DNA of 64,000 nucleotides from the NCBI GenBank assembly GCA_047967505.1, contig CM106538.1. One strand, written 5' to 3'. The stretch comes from Dipteris shenzhenensis (Eukaryota; Polypodiophyta; Polypodiopsida; Gleicheniales). Every line of letters begins with the position of its first letter. The stretch's first letter is position 1. This document shows, in pieces, positions 25,106-35,175 of this stretch. Made by a program: the position numbers and the translations under genes. Below the pieces are notes generated by a model. The model worked only from the letters and a program-made list of their open reading frames with translations. It made no database searches and was not told where the DNA came from.

Positions 25106-25531
25106 TTACTGCATCTGATACCTGATCCTTACAAGTGTTTGGATGTCTTTTTTCATTATAGTCACCGTGTGTGCATGTGCTGCTACCATCGTTATGTCTT
25201 GGAAAAACTCTATAAGCCACTCTTCAGTAGCTTCTTAGAGAGCAAACACTGCAATCCTTTGCCATCTAAAGTCCACATGCCAGTTGATGCATGTTGCCCT
25301 CACAAGCCTCTGGAATGGTGCCATGGGTACTACATACCCAATGGCTTTTTGAGCCTTCGTGATCTCCATCAAGATAGATCTACCTTGGCTCACTCTCTTC
25401 TTCATATTCCTTGCTAGCATGTGCATAGGCTTCCCCTTTTTTGAGGATTTTGACCTTGATGGAGCTATGGTAGCCCCTGCAATGTTAGGTCCCTTGCCTT
25501 TCTTCTTGGCTGTTGCTTTGGTTCTTGCCAT
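25106..25531 (-). pseudogene. Divergent histone H3-like gene, interrupted by one in-frame stop
   Basis: The minus strand from ATG 25531 encodes MARTKATAKKKGKG..., a basic tail of about 45 residues, then an alpha-N-like stretch (SQGRSILMEITKAQKAIGYV), APFQRLVRA, DFRWQRIAVFAL, TAA, EATEEWLIEFFQD, HAHTVTIMKKDIQ and a final TAA at 25106. In canonical H3 the matching parts are [50 protein letters not shown] and HAKRVTIMPKDIQ. The whole histone fold aligns without gaps from alpha-N to alpha-3. The stop (25235-25237) replaces the Gln of ALQEA and is one C-to-T change from CAA. MARTK is kept, but the ARKS contexts of K9 and K27 are gone. Loop 1 has canonical H3 length rather than the longer form typical of CENH3. 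There are no introns. It could be a decayed H3 variant or a copy carried by a mobile element. Confidence 0.8.
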
Positions 25532-25658
25532 ACTCTATTGTTGTCTTCTCCTAAACATAAATCCAAACATAACAAAGAAATAATCTTGCTTTGGTTCTTG
25601 CCATACTCTATTGTTGTCTTCTCCTAAACATAAATCCAAACATAACAAAGAAATAATC
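25513..25658. repeat. 73-bp tandem duplication covering the H3-like start codon
   Basis: Units 25513-25585 and 25586-25658 are essentially identical. On the minus strand the duplication places a second MARTKA start (ATG at 25604) upstream of the H3-like frame. That upstream frame runs into a stop after 17 codons. Confidence 0.93.
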
Positions 25659-26168
25659 TACCCAATAGTTTGCTTGAAAATGCGATTTGGAGCAAAGATT
25701 TAACCAAACTATTGAAATCGTGTTTTTGAGCAAAAGCAAATATATATGCAACATACTCTAGCAACACACTCCAGTAGTATACTACTAATTTTGATGTATC
25801 AAACTCTAGAATGCAGATGTTTTCTACTGCTAAGATGAATCCAAACATAACAAGAAATACTCCATGCAAACATTTGCTGAAAAATGCGATTTGGAGCAAA
25901 GATATGAAGAAAGTACTGAAATCACATTTTAGAGCAAATTTCTCTGCATCAGCATACTCTAACCAATCAGTTTGATGCAGCATCCTCCTAAATTTGATGT
26001 AGCATACTCTAGAATGTTAACGAGATGTGCTTAATAGAAACAAGTCATATAGTGTCTTTGAGAGAAAGCTAGAGAATGGCTATTTCACCTTAACAATAGG
26101 CAAAAAACAATGATGGGTGACAGATTGCTTACTTGGGCTTATGTCTCTTGATGACAGATAGATCTAGG

Positions 26169-26786
26169 TGATGGTTCAGGATGGAGCTGGAGTTGTAGTG
26201 GATCTGTGTGATGGAGCTGGTGAGGTTGGAGCTGGAGCTGCAATGGGTCTCTGTGATGGAGTTGGTGAGCTGGTGAGGTTGGAGGCAACTAAAACTAGAG
26301 GTAGAGATGAAAAGAGAAGGGTAACTCTACTTAGTGGACAGTTTGGTCTCGAAATATGTGCAAGCAATGATTAGCACTTAAATGCACACGTACCTAAAAG
26401 ACAATTTTCCATGTGTGGTTGATAGGACTGATGTGACTTGCATTGATAATTGTGCCATCTCCTCTTATCTTCACTTTTTTCCGTCGCTCCAACAATTTTG
26501 ATCTTCTTTTCTTTTCTTCTCCAACACCACATCCTTATCTGCATCTAGACAACATCATCACTGCCATCATCCCCCTTCTTCCTGCACCTATGCAAGAGCC
26601 ACAGACAAGTCACTAGGGCTAGCCATGGAGAGAAAAAATCCAGGTATTCATATATCCCACATTGGAATCTGCTATATTTGTGGGTAGTAGTGTTTTCTTG
26701 ATCTGTGTTTGTCTAGACCTCGCTTTTTCTTACATCCCAGTCCTTGTTCCATAGAGGACAAGAGTGTTTTTTAGAAAATGCGATTT
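26169..26786. repeat. Diverged tandem duplication, unit A
   Basis: This block matches 26998-27805 in order: a GGAGCTGGAGCTGTAGTGGG minisatellite, TGTGACTTGCAT, CATCTCCTCTTATCTTCACTTT, GCCATGGAGAGAAAAAAT and finally the hairpin arm. Similarity is patchy with many indels. No gene is recognisable in it. Confidence 0.65.
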
Positions 26787-26997
26787 GAGACCCTCTTAGC
26801 AACAAAACACCCCATAACGCGTTTATGATCAAAACATGCAATGATTTGCTAAAAAACGTGATTTGGAGCAATACTCTTGAAAACACTGGAAAATCGCGTT
26901 TTTTAGCAAATTGTTGTGCAAGAGTGTATAGAATGCATAGAGAAAGACCAGTTTACCAAAAATACTAACCTTATTAGTATGTAGATAATATGAGCTT

Positions 26998-27805
26998 GAT
27001 GGGTTGAGCTAGAGCTGTAGTGGGTCTGGGTGATGGAGCTGGAGCTGTAGTGGGTCAGTGTGATAGAGCTGGTGAGGTTGTGGGTGACAGTTTGATGGGT
27101 GTCAGCTTGATGGGTTGAGCTAGAGCTATAGTGGGTTTGGGTAATGGAGCTGGAGGTGTATTGGGTCAGTGTGATAGAGCTGGTGAGGTTGGATAGCACA
27201 AGCCTACTGTAGGGAGGAAGATGAAACTCGAGATGGAGATGACAAGGGGGATGATTAAGTCTAGTGGCTTGGTGTAATCATAGGTGCAAGCAATCACTAA
27301 AAGTTAACTCACTAGTACCTTGAAGACCGTTTTTGGCATGTGTGGCTGACAAGTGTGACTTGCATAGATATGTATGTCATCTCCTCTTATCTTCACTTTT
27401 CTCCATCCATTCAACAGTTTTGATCTTCATCAATTTTCTCATACGTTGTAGCCTCATCTTCTTCCTCATCTTCATCTGGACAACACTTTAGCCTTGGCTT
27501 ATCTCCCACCATCGTCCTTGCGTACCTACACTTGTTGAAAAGCCATGGAGAGAAAAAATATAGGTACTTAAATACACCACAGTCTTGATCTACCTTTCCA
27601 AGTGTTTTCTTGATCTAGACCTTTGTATATGTTTGCTTAAAAACCCAATTCCACCGCACCAGATCTTAGGCATTTGCTTCATCTTTTGCATGATCTAAGA
27701 CCATTTTCTTTAAGATTTACTTGAATTTGTCTCGACCTGATGTTTAATATAGAACTCGGAGATTGTTACTTTGAGGCCAAGGTGTTTTCTTGAAAATGTG
27801 ATTTG
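26998..27805. repeat. Diverged tandem duplication, unit B, with an expanded minisatellite
   Basis: This partners the block at 26169. Its first 190 bp are an expanded array of short units of the form GATGGAGCTGGAGCTGTAGT, repeated in two larger blocks. The 98-codon minus-strand frame through it (Ser/Thr/His-rich) is a product of the repeat, not a convincing protein. Confidence 0.65.
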
Positions 27806-28139
27806 AGCATATATAGCTCAGGAACACCCCGCATCACGTTTATGAGCAAAATCTATTTCTATTACACCTAGTCCCATGCATTTGATTGATCCAATGTTTG
27901 GGTACATAGTTGTATTTACATAAACAGAATTATTTGCTTGAAACACGATTTCAGTGTATTTAGTTAAAAAACCTTCATATCGTGTTTATGTGCAAACTTT
28001 CAAAGAGGAGAACCTAACCATTCAGGTGATGCAGTAAGACCATTCAGGAGACCATTGACCTATCAGCATATGCTGTAAGGGAGGAAGAATCTCTTAGTGA
28101 GAATTTCTTTTTGAGTGCTTCTCTTTCATTTAGCTACAT

Positions 28140-28560
28140 GTGCAGGACCCAAATTTAATTTTATATGATGCAATCAAGAGAAGAAAGCCCAATGAGAAGG
28201 GTTTAGACAAAGGTGGATAGGCACTTTTCTAAGGAAAAGGAGAAGGAGAAAAAGAAGTCACCCCAACTACAGCTCTTCGAGTTTTTACAAAAAACTGAAT
28301 GTCAAATTCAGTATCACAAATACCATGAGATGTTCAATAAGGAAATGGATTTGTAGTCTCTTCTGGCACAGCACAAGGATTTTCTTGGAGAGGTGTATGA
28401 GTCTTGCAACAAGCTGACAGTTGAAGAATCTAAAGTTGTCAACAATAAAACTTTTATACATATCAAGGACATTGCCGGAAATGACACGATCAAGTGTCAG
28501 CTCTTTGATAGTTTTGAAGACTGCCACATTCCAAATTCAAGAAAGGTAGGTGCTTTACCT
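28140..28560 (+). other. Unrecognised coding-like stretch
   Basis: A frame with one internal TAG (near 28354) reads KKSPQLQLFEFLQKTECQIQ, then LLAQHKDFLGEVYESCNKLT, and reaches FDSFEDCHIPNSRK before a possible GT donor at 28546. Composition is protein-like (charged, with evenly spaced hydrophobic residues), but I recognise no family. It may be a decayed exon. Confidence 0.3.
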
Positions 28561-28668
28561 CAATATTCTCATCTTTCTCGAGCGCACATCATTGTTAAAC
28601 AACGAGATACCCATCTCCTCCTTCCCCTCGGAGCTCTGACTGATATCCAAGCTTGTTATGAGGTTCAT

Positions 28669-29250
28669 TCATGCTTGCGTTTCCTGGAAGATTGTCTCAT
28701 CCACATCTTCATACATTTTGACTTGCTCAAAATAGATGGACAATTCTTCCGAAGGATTGAATTTGTCCAACTCTAACAAAGGATTGTCATCAATCTTTAC
28801 TTCCTTGTCAACCCTACAAGATTGTGCAATAAGGGCAATTGCATAATCCTCTCTCAAATTGAAGAGGCACTGTATGTCATACAATAGGACATACTCTTTT
28901 CCCTCAATATGGAAAGAGGGAAGAATGGGCACAGTGAGATTGGAGCTTTCAGTGTCAATGTCATCCTCTAGGACAGCATCTCTTAGTGTCTCATTTTTTA
29001 GAGCCACTAGATATAATGCTGCAACTACAAGCTCCTTCTCTTTCAGGTCAATCTTCTCTTTCGCATCTGGTAGATCTGACTTATCTTCTGTTTCCTCTTC
29101 CTCATCACTATCCTTTGTGTCCTCAACTGACCCATTAGCATAGTGTGCATACATGGCAAATGCAAGTGACTCTTCAAGTATTCTACAATTGCCCGTGTGT
29201 ACATGGTCTGTTTTTAATCTGAGTGTGTTTTGTGTATGGCAGTTGTTCAT
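28669..29250 (-). CDS. Hypothetical acidic protein, unrecognised
   Basis: This open frame of 193 codons has an acidic stretch (KDSDEEEETEDKSDLPDAKE) at about residues 46-66, then a more ordered part with LVVAALYLVALKNETLRDAV and IEGKEYVLLYDIQCLFNLRE. Its length and its mix of acidic linker and amphipathic segments are unusual for chance in this AT-rich DNA. I do not recognise the family. It could be an exon of a larger gene or a mobile-element protein. Start and end are those of the open frame only. Confidence 0.35.
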   Translation of the reverse strand: MNNCHTQNTLRLKTDHVHTGNCRILEESLAFAMYAHYANGSVEDTKDSDEEEETEDKSDLPDAKEKIDLKEKELVVAALYLVALKNETLRDAVLEDDIDTESSNLTVPILPSFHIEGKEYVLLYDIQCLFNLREDYAIALIAQSCRVDKEVKIDDNPLLELDKFNPSEELSIYFEQVKMYEDVDETIFQETQA

Positions 29251-29599
29251 TGAAGATAAAACATTCCTTTTGAGGGCAGCTGGAAGAATTCTTGGGCTTG
29301 GTAAACTATCAAGCCTTTCTCATTATATTAAAGACCTATCTGTTGCAATGATATTGACTTTTAGCAAATTTCTTAGCAACTATGGAGTTGCTCTTACTTA
29401 TTTTTTCAAGTGTTTATCAAAATTTTTGGGTGGTCATCCTATATCCTGGCAAACAGATAAGACCATTTTGATAGAGAAGTGTTCGCTTTAATTATTTTTG
29501 GGTGTTATGCTGGAAAGCAAGGCTCAAGAGATGGTTACTTTTTTACATATACTGCTAGCTAGGTACTATCTTGTGGTGTAAAGGATCCCGTCACCTTGG

Positions 29600-30454
29600 A
29601 GGGTTATGGAAAGCATAAGCTCATAAGGAATCGAGAGCCTTCTCTGGTGGCCCTTCCCACCACAGGTTTACAAGATATATGATAAAATTTATAACATTTT
29701 GAGCAAAGACTAATTTGGAAGGTGATAGTTTACATGCCTCAAATGAGCCCAACCACCATACGTGCTTTTTCGATTGGACACTGAAGTACTTGGAGCTGGA
29801 CTTTGTGATCGATTGATCAAGTGCTCGATTCATCAAAGTGATAGAAACTCTATCTTTTTTTCCTTGACAATTTCACACTCATCTAGCTTCACAACAAACT
29901 TCAAAAGTCCTTTACATTATTCAAATGTGATACTATAGAACTCAACCATTAGTCTTTGCAGTTGTTCAAGATCTACAAAAATATTATTCCAAGCATTATA
30001 TGTAGTGCTTCCCTTTTCACTTTCATACACACTTTTGATATGAAAGTACTGTCCAATGAGCTTATCAATTTCTTGGTTGAGATGACCTCGTTCCTTCCAC
30101 ACTTGTGTTGGTGTTGGTAACAACACACATTTTATCCATTGATCTTTTAATGTTGATGACACAACTTTAAATATTGAAGCATATCCTTTTCTGCTCACTC
30201 CGCTCACATAGAGCCTCTTGAATTTTCATGACATCAGCTTTACTTTTTGGTATAAAGTCTTTAAGAACTTCACATTTTACCGTCTTAAACTTTTTTTCCT
30301 CCATCATGTTCTTTGCAACAACAATGGAGACTAAACCCTTCATTTCTTTGACAGGAATTAAATTAGGATTAACGTTTTCTTTCTGAGGTCTCAAAATTTC
30401 CCTACAAAAAGTACACTTTGCAATATCATAGATTTGCTTGCAAGAAAGACACAC
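29600..30454 (-). pseudogene. Frameshifted coding block, unrecognised
   Basis: Three minus-strand frames follow one another. The first (30454-30167) begins MCLSCKQIYDIAKCTFCREI with two CxxC pairs and ends near KADVMKIQEAL. The second (30207-29917) contains LKDQWIKCVLLPTPTQVWKE and YNAWNNIFVDLEQLQRLMVE. The third (29836-29621) contains SSKYFSVQSKKHVWWLGSFE. The smooth change of frame suggests one old gene with at least two frameshifts, running high to low like the frame at 28669-29250. I cannot name the family. A transposase-like or other mobile-element gene is possible. Confidence 0.4.
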
Positions 30455-31365
30455 ATATACAAATACAATGGCTAAACAAAATGTGCTCTTACCTTGCTTT
30501 TTGCACTCTATGCTTACATCCTCCAGTGCCAGCTTTCAACTCCGCAATGTTTCTCTTGCTTCGTTGTTTGTCTCCAAGAAGTGTTCTCTTTATTCTTGCT
30601 CTTCATAGCTCATTCTTTGTCTTTAAATGCTCTTTGATTTCCCTTTGCAGATGCTCTTTCAAGTTTGAATTTATCAACATTTCTTACACCTTCTCCATTC
30701 TTTCTCAGACATACAATGCCTTGTACATTTCTACAGTTAAATGTTGAGTCGAAATGTATCCATACAATCCATTGTTCTCATCACCCACAAACCTCAATAG
30801 CATTGTCAGATTAGAAAATGGTGGGCTCAAATTTCTCAATGGGCATTTTGGGTAAATCTATCCATCGCACCATAAGTTGATATGCTGGGAGCCTGCTCAT
30901 CTCATGTTTTCCTTTCGCTCAGCATTTACAAGCTCTTTTCTGTAGTAGTGCATATTGTTCTTCTAAATCACTGTGCAAATGGTGGTCGCTTCTTTTAGGG
31001 TTCTTCTTCAGCAGTATGGTTGCACGTAGCCATTTCATGAGGGTTGGTTCTTCATCTCGTCTGCTTTTTATAAAACTCATCGTGTTAATCTTTTGTGGTA
31101 ACCATTCAAATATTTGAAAAAAAATAGATTAGTGATGGGTTCTTTATGAGAGGCCGCCAAAACGCCATCAAAAGAGCTATGAAATCTATATGGGGAGTTT
31201 AATGCAGCGTCTTCTTAATTATTTAAAGGGCTTCTTTATTCCTACCTGGACTGACACACTTGTTAGTCACACCTAATGTTGTGCCAATAGTACTATATGG
31301 TGAGGGCACTTCTTTGTTGAGTAGTCATAGTAGTCATTACAAAGAGTCAAGTAAGCCACCCATTT

Positions 31366-31445
31366 TCAGATATGTCTTGAATAGTGCTGCCCACATGACA
31401 GCCTTGCTGTTGTCCATGTGGCAGCCACCTCTTCTCGCCTACTGA
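31366..31445 (-). repeat. Short fragment of the 32/35-kb LTR-like repeat
   Basis: The bases around TGAATAGTGCTGCCCACATG to CAGCCACCTCTTCT match an internal part of the repeat near 34940-35010. It lies directly beside the Copia gag fragment, as if the inside of that element had been deleted. Confidence 0.65.
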
Positions 31446-31460
31446 TGTGTTGTTTGTCAC

Positions 31461-31850
31461 CTACTGATCCTTCAGAGTGACCCACGTCTCTACTGAAGTC
31501 TCGGCCATCTGGATGTGAGGAAGCACGGAGTCCGCTGTAGTCCCTATGATCAATGCCAGGGCATGGGCATCTCTGTCTTCCCAAGCTTTCAACTCCTCTC
31601 CGTCTACTGCCATGAGTATATTCCCATGTTTGTCCACTATGTCCTCCGGCTTCACATCGGATTTCGTTGTTAATTTCCACAGCTTCCAAGCCACTAAATG
31701 ACTCCGGACCCTCACCTTCTATGTCAGGTAATCTGACCCATCCAGTTTCCCAGACTCTCCAAAGTTTGGGATGGTGAAAGAAAGAAATCTAGGGGAGAAG
31801 GAGGGGGAGCAGGGGCTGAAGAGGCTGAAGAGGTCGACATCTCTACTGCT
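31461..31850 (-). pseudogene. Copia gag fragment
   Basis: The minus-strand frame 31715-31461 contains AWEDRDAHALALIIGTTADS and HIQMAETSVETWVTLKDQ. This matches the Copia gag pattern of ...DAKALAAI.LSLSDS.L.H...A.TA.EAW..L. The frame is short and nothing of pol follows it. Confidence 0.7.
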
Positions 31851-31914
31851 AAACCACACAGCAAAGTTGAACAAACTCAACCTTCAGTAGACCAGAACTT
31901 TGAACGCACCTAAA

Positions 31915-32879
31915 TGAGGGCACAAGGACCTTCCTTTTATAGGCCTAGAGGGCTGGCCAACCAACTGACCCAACAGACCTGCTCCTCGGTCAATCTGCCC
32001 CCTCTGACCCATTAAATGCGCCCCTTGTGGGGCTTCAAAACAAGGACCTGTTGGCTCACAAAACTAGGGCACATGCCCCCCCTATATATACAGGGTCCAC
32101 CCCTTCTTGTAACCCTTGATCCGACCTGGTAGACTAGCTCTTGACCAACCCTACCAATCCTCAACAAGGTCGGTTGCTCCTGCAGGCTCCACCACCATCT
32201 CACACCATGTATCAGCCTTGTTTGCAGACCGTGCGCCTGCCTAAAAGCCCTCGTCATGCTGTGTCATATGTCCGGGATACCCTACCATATGTCGTATGCT
32301 GCCTAGAGCCTCTCTGCCATGTGGTGCCTCTGGCCAGGCCCCCCCTATATATACAGGGTCCACCCCTTCTTGTAACCCTTGATCCGACCTGGTAGACTAG
32401 CTCTTGACCAACCCTACCAGTAGTCCTCAACAAGGCCGGTTGCTCCTGCAGGCTCCACCACCATCTCACACCATGTATCAGCCTTGTTTGCAGACCGTGC
32501 GCCTGCCTAAAAGCCCTCGTCATGCTGTGTCATATGTCCGGGATACCCTGTGCCTCTGGCCAGGCCCAAACCAAGGGGTTGTTGCCCTCACCATCCATCC
32601 TACATAGTCTTGCCATTCGAGGCAATCTTTGAAGGTCTTCCAGATATTTCTTGAATAGTGTTGCCCACATGACAGCCTTGTTGCTGTCCATTTGGCAGCC
32701 ATCTATTCTCTCTTCGTTGTGAGGTGCTGCCCATGTGATAGCCCCCTCCCTTTCTCTTTTCTTTCGCCCACATGGCAGCCATGTTGCTACTCATGTGTCA
32801 GTATCTCAAACCCTTGGCTCACCCCCCCCATGCTCTCCTCATATGGGGGCTTACAAATGGGGAGTTGACCTTTCCAACA
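31915..32879 (-). repeat. LTR-like repeat, 965 bp, with internal 263-bp tandem duplication
   Basis: On the minus strand it begins TGTTGGAAAGGTC and ends GTGCCCTCA, so it has TG...CA ends, and it matches 34457-35175 along its length. The extra 246 bp come from a tandem duplication with a 263-bp period (units starting near 32081 and 32344). The duplication also doubles a TATATATAGG box read on the minus strand. No convincing primer-binding site follows, so LTR identity is probable rather than proven. The plus-strand frames here are shadows. Confidence 0.7.
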
Positions 32880-33082
32880 CCCCCTCTCACCGACACATTG
32901 CCAACACGTTGAAGACGATGCTCCAGTAACTCCCTGGTCATAGTCCTCTTGAACACTTCGATGTTGAAATCTTTCTTGGCTTTTCATCCAGTGGATCCTG
33001 CTCCACCAGGTTTGGTTACACTTCCGCACACCATCTTAGTACACAGGTGCATCTCTAGTAGCACCTCCTGGCACCACAACCT

Positions 33083-34146
33083 TCAAGTCAAGTTTTTGCC
33101 TTCGAGCTCGACCAATCCATCCGTCACAATCTTCCAATTGTTCCCTTCATAATGAGTGAACAACCTGGAGTTTTCCAGGCACCATGATCTGAGGGTCTGT
33201 TTCAACCCGTTCTTCCTTTGGCAAGGTCTGCAACAAATGAATATTTCCAGATAACTTGGACCATGAACTCTCACTGAGCTCTCAAGCAGGTACTCTTCTG
33301 GCTTCAGTACACCTTGTCCATCACCTTCCAGAAATATGTGTCCGAGATTTGAAGAAGAAACACCCACACTTCCCCTTTTGCCTTCGAAGAAGGCCAATTC
33401 ATTCCAATCTCGCATTACCTGAGACAAATGAAGAGCAGAGTCTCTCCACAGCATGCTATAAAGGCTCAAATGAAGAACATCAAGTACATAATAGATCGTC
33501 GCACTACCTGTGTGCTTGCTCAAAAAGCAGACCGTGCACCTCATCAAGGCACATACCAATAGCCTGTGTAATCCTGTACTCTCCGCTTCTAAAGTACAGC
33601 ATCCATCTGAGCATGAGACCCTAGGACACTTCATGGACTCGGCCCTAGTGTCAGTGTCAACAGCCACGCACCTAGAAGACACCAAGCACTGCATGCTGTC
33701 AATCACCTTCACAAAGGTCTTTGATTCCTTGTCGACCCACATCTCAATGTCAGACATCATCACTGTATTTTCTAGGTCAACATATCTGATCTCAGTAACA
33801 CATGGAGATGTCACCAGGAACAACTCTTCGATTACCACATTTGCTTTGGCCTTTGTATCACCCTCTCAATTTGAGCAGGACTGCTTCCTTCTGTTTTTCT
33901 GATCTGCCGCCTTCTTTCTGTAGTCCTTCGCAAAATGTCCTGGCGTGTCACAATAGAAGTACTTCTTCTTTTGCTTCCTCTTGGAAGTGTCCTCGTCATC
34001 AAAGTCGTCTTTCTTGCACTTGCCACCATTAGGCTTGCCCTTCCTTTGCCAGCGTTGTCCTTCGCCAGCAATGCCTTGTCGTCTTCGTTGTTGTCATAGA
34101 GCTTCTCCCTAGCTTCTTCATGTAGCAGGAATGCCCAACTCCTCAA
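33083..34146 (-). pseudogene. Copia-type internal fragment with a decayed zinc knuckle
   Basis: Around 33964-33918 the minus strand reads KKYFYCDTPGHFAKDYRKK, a CX2CX4HX4C gag knuckle in which the first and last Cys are now Tyr. Upstream are Lys/Asp-rich linker residues; after a stop the 251-codon frame 33838-33083 continues (DVLHLSLYSML and FFEGKRGSVGV recall the protease-to-pre-integrase region, weakly). Flanked by LTR-like repeats on both sides, it looks like the inside of a Copia element with pol mostly missing. Confidence 0.5.
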
Positions 34147-34456
34147 AAGTCAGAGGTTTGGTCCTCACTCCTGTTGTCACAATCGTAACAAAGCTTTTGA
34201 AGCTTCGAGGTAGTCCTTCTCTTATCTACTAGTTATCTCTAAAATCGAGCCCACGTGCTCCACCTCGAGTGTAAGTAGACTTTCCATCCAAAGATCTCTT
34301 CCACCTTGCTCTCTGCAAACAAGCCTAGGTGGTCAGCCCTCTGAGTGAGCTAAGTCTGCATGTCTCCAGCCAAGTTCACCTCCAGGATGAGGCCCAACTG
34401 CTGGTGCTGGTGCTGCTCCTTTCTGCTCCTCAAAAGCTGCTTTAAGTGTTGATGAA

Positions 34457-35175
34457 TGAGGGCACAAGCCCCTCCCTTTCATAGGCCTAATGTGCTGGCC
34501 CTGCTGGTCGGTCAACCTGCCCCCTCTGGTCCATTAAATGCGCCCCTTCTAGGGCTTCAAAACAAGGGCCTGTTGGCCCACAAAACTAGGGTACATGCCC
34601 CCCTATATATACAGGGTCCAGCCCCTTCATGCAGCCCTTGATCCGACCTAGTAGACTAGCTCTTGACCAGCCCTACCAGTCCTCTACAAGGACGGCTGCT
34701 CCTGCAGGCTCCCCCGCCATCTCACGCCATGTATCAGCCCTGTTTGCAGGCTGTGTACCTGCCTACAAGCCCTCGCCATGCTGTGCCATCTGTCCGGGAT
34801 ACCCTGCCATGTGTCGCCTGCTGCCTAGACCCTCTCTGCCATGAGGCACCTCTGGCCAGGCCTAGACCCAGGGGCTGTTGCCCTTGCCATCCATCCTGCA
34901 CAGTCTTGCCATCTGAGGCAGCCTCTGAAGCTCTTCCAGGTATGTCTTGAACAGTGCTGCCCACATGACAGCCTTGCTGCTGTCCATGTTGCAGCCACCT
35001 CTTCTTTCTTGGCTGTGAGGTGCTGCCCATGTGGCAGCCCCTTCCCTCTCTCTTTTCTTTTGCCCACATGGCAGCCATGCTGCTGCTCATGTGTCAGTCT
35101 CTCAAATCCTAGGTTAACCCCCCCCCATGCTCTCCTCATATGGGGCTTACAGATGGGGAGGTGACCTTTCCAACA
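34457..35175 (-). repeat. LTR-like repeat, 719 bp, second copy
   Basis: This has the same TG...CA ends and body as 31915-32879 without the 263-bp duplication. It has one TATATATAGG box on the minus strand near 34604. With its partner it flanks the Copia-type fragment at 33083-34146. Confidence 0.7.

Larger units (their letters stand above)
25677..27987. repeat. Six paired inverted-repeat motifs (hairpins) with near-constant spacing
   Basis: An arm resembling AAATGCGATTT is followed 36-39 bp later by its near reverse complement, resembling AAATCGCGTTT. The pairs start at 25677/25715, 25882/25919, 26776/26815, 26854/26891, 27794/27833 and 27941/27977. The first arm is often followed by GGAGCAAA and the second by GAGCAAA. 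Distances between pairs vary from about 80 to about 900 bp, but the distance within a pair hardly changes. Some pairs sit in larger duplicated blocks (25630-25740 with 25840-25945, and the 26.2/27.0 kb blocks), which explains part of the recurrence. Confidence 0.65.

Noticed and set aside
25106-25531. Centromeric H3 (CENH3) identity for the H3-like gene
   Set aside because: Loop 1 has the canonical H3 length rather than the insertion typical of CENH3, and I could not build a tree. I keep the neutral label H3-like.
32141-32607. Repeated plus-strand frames starting MTNPT (also at 34663)
   Set aside because: They lie in LTR-like repeats whose element is read on the minus strand; the similarity only reflects the DNA repeat.
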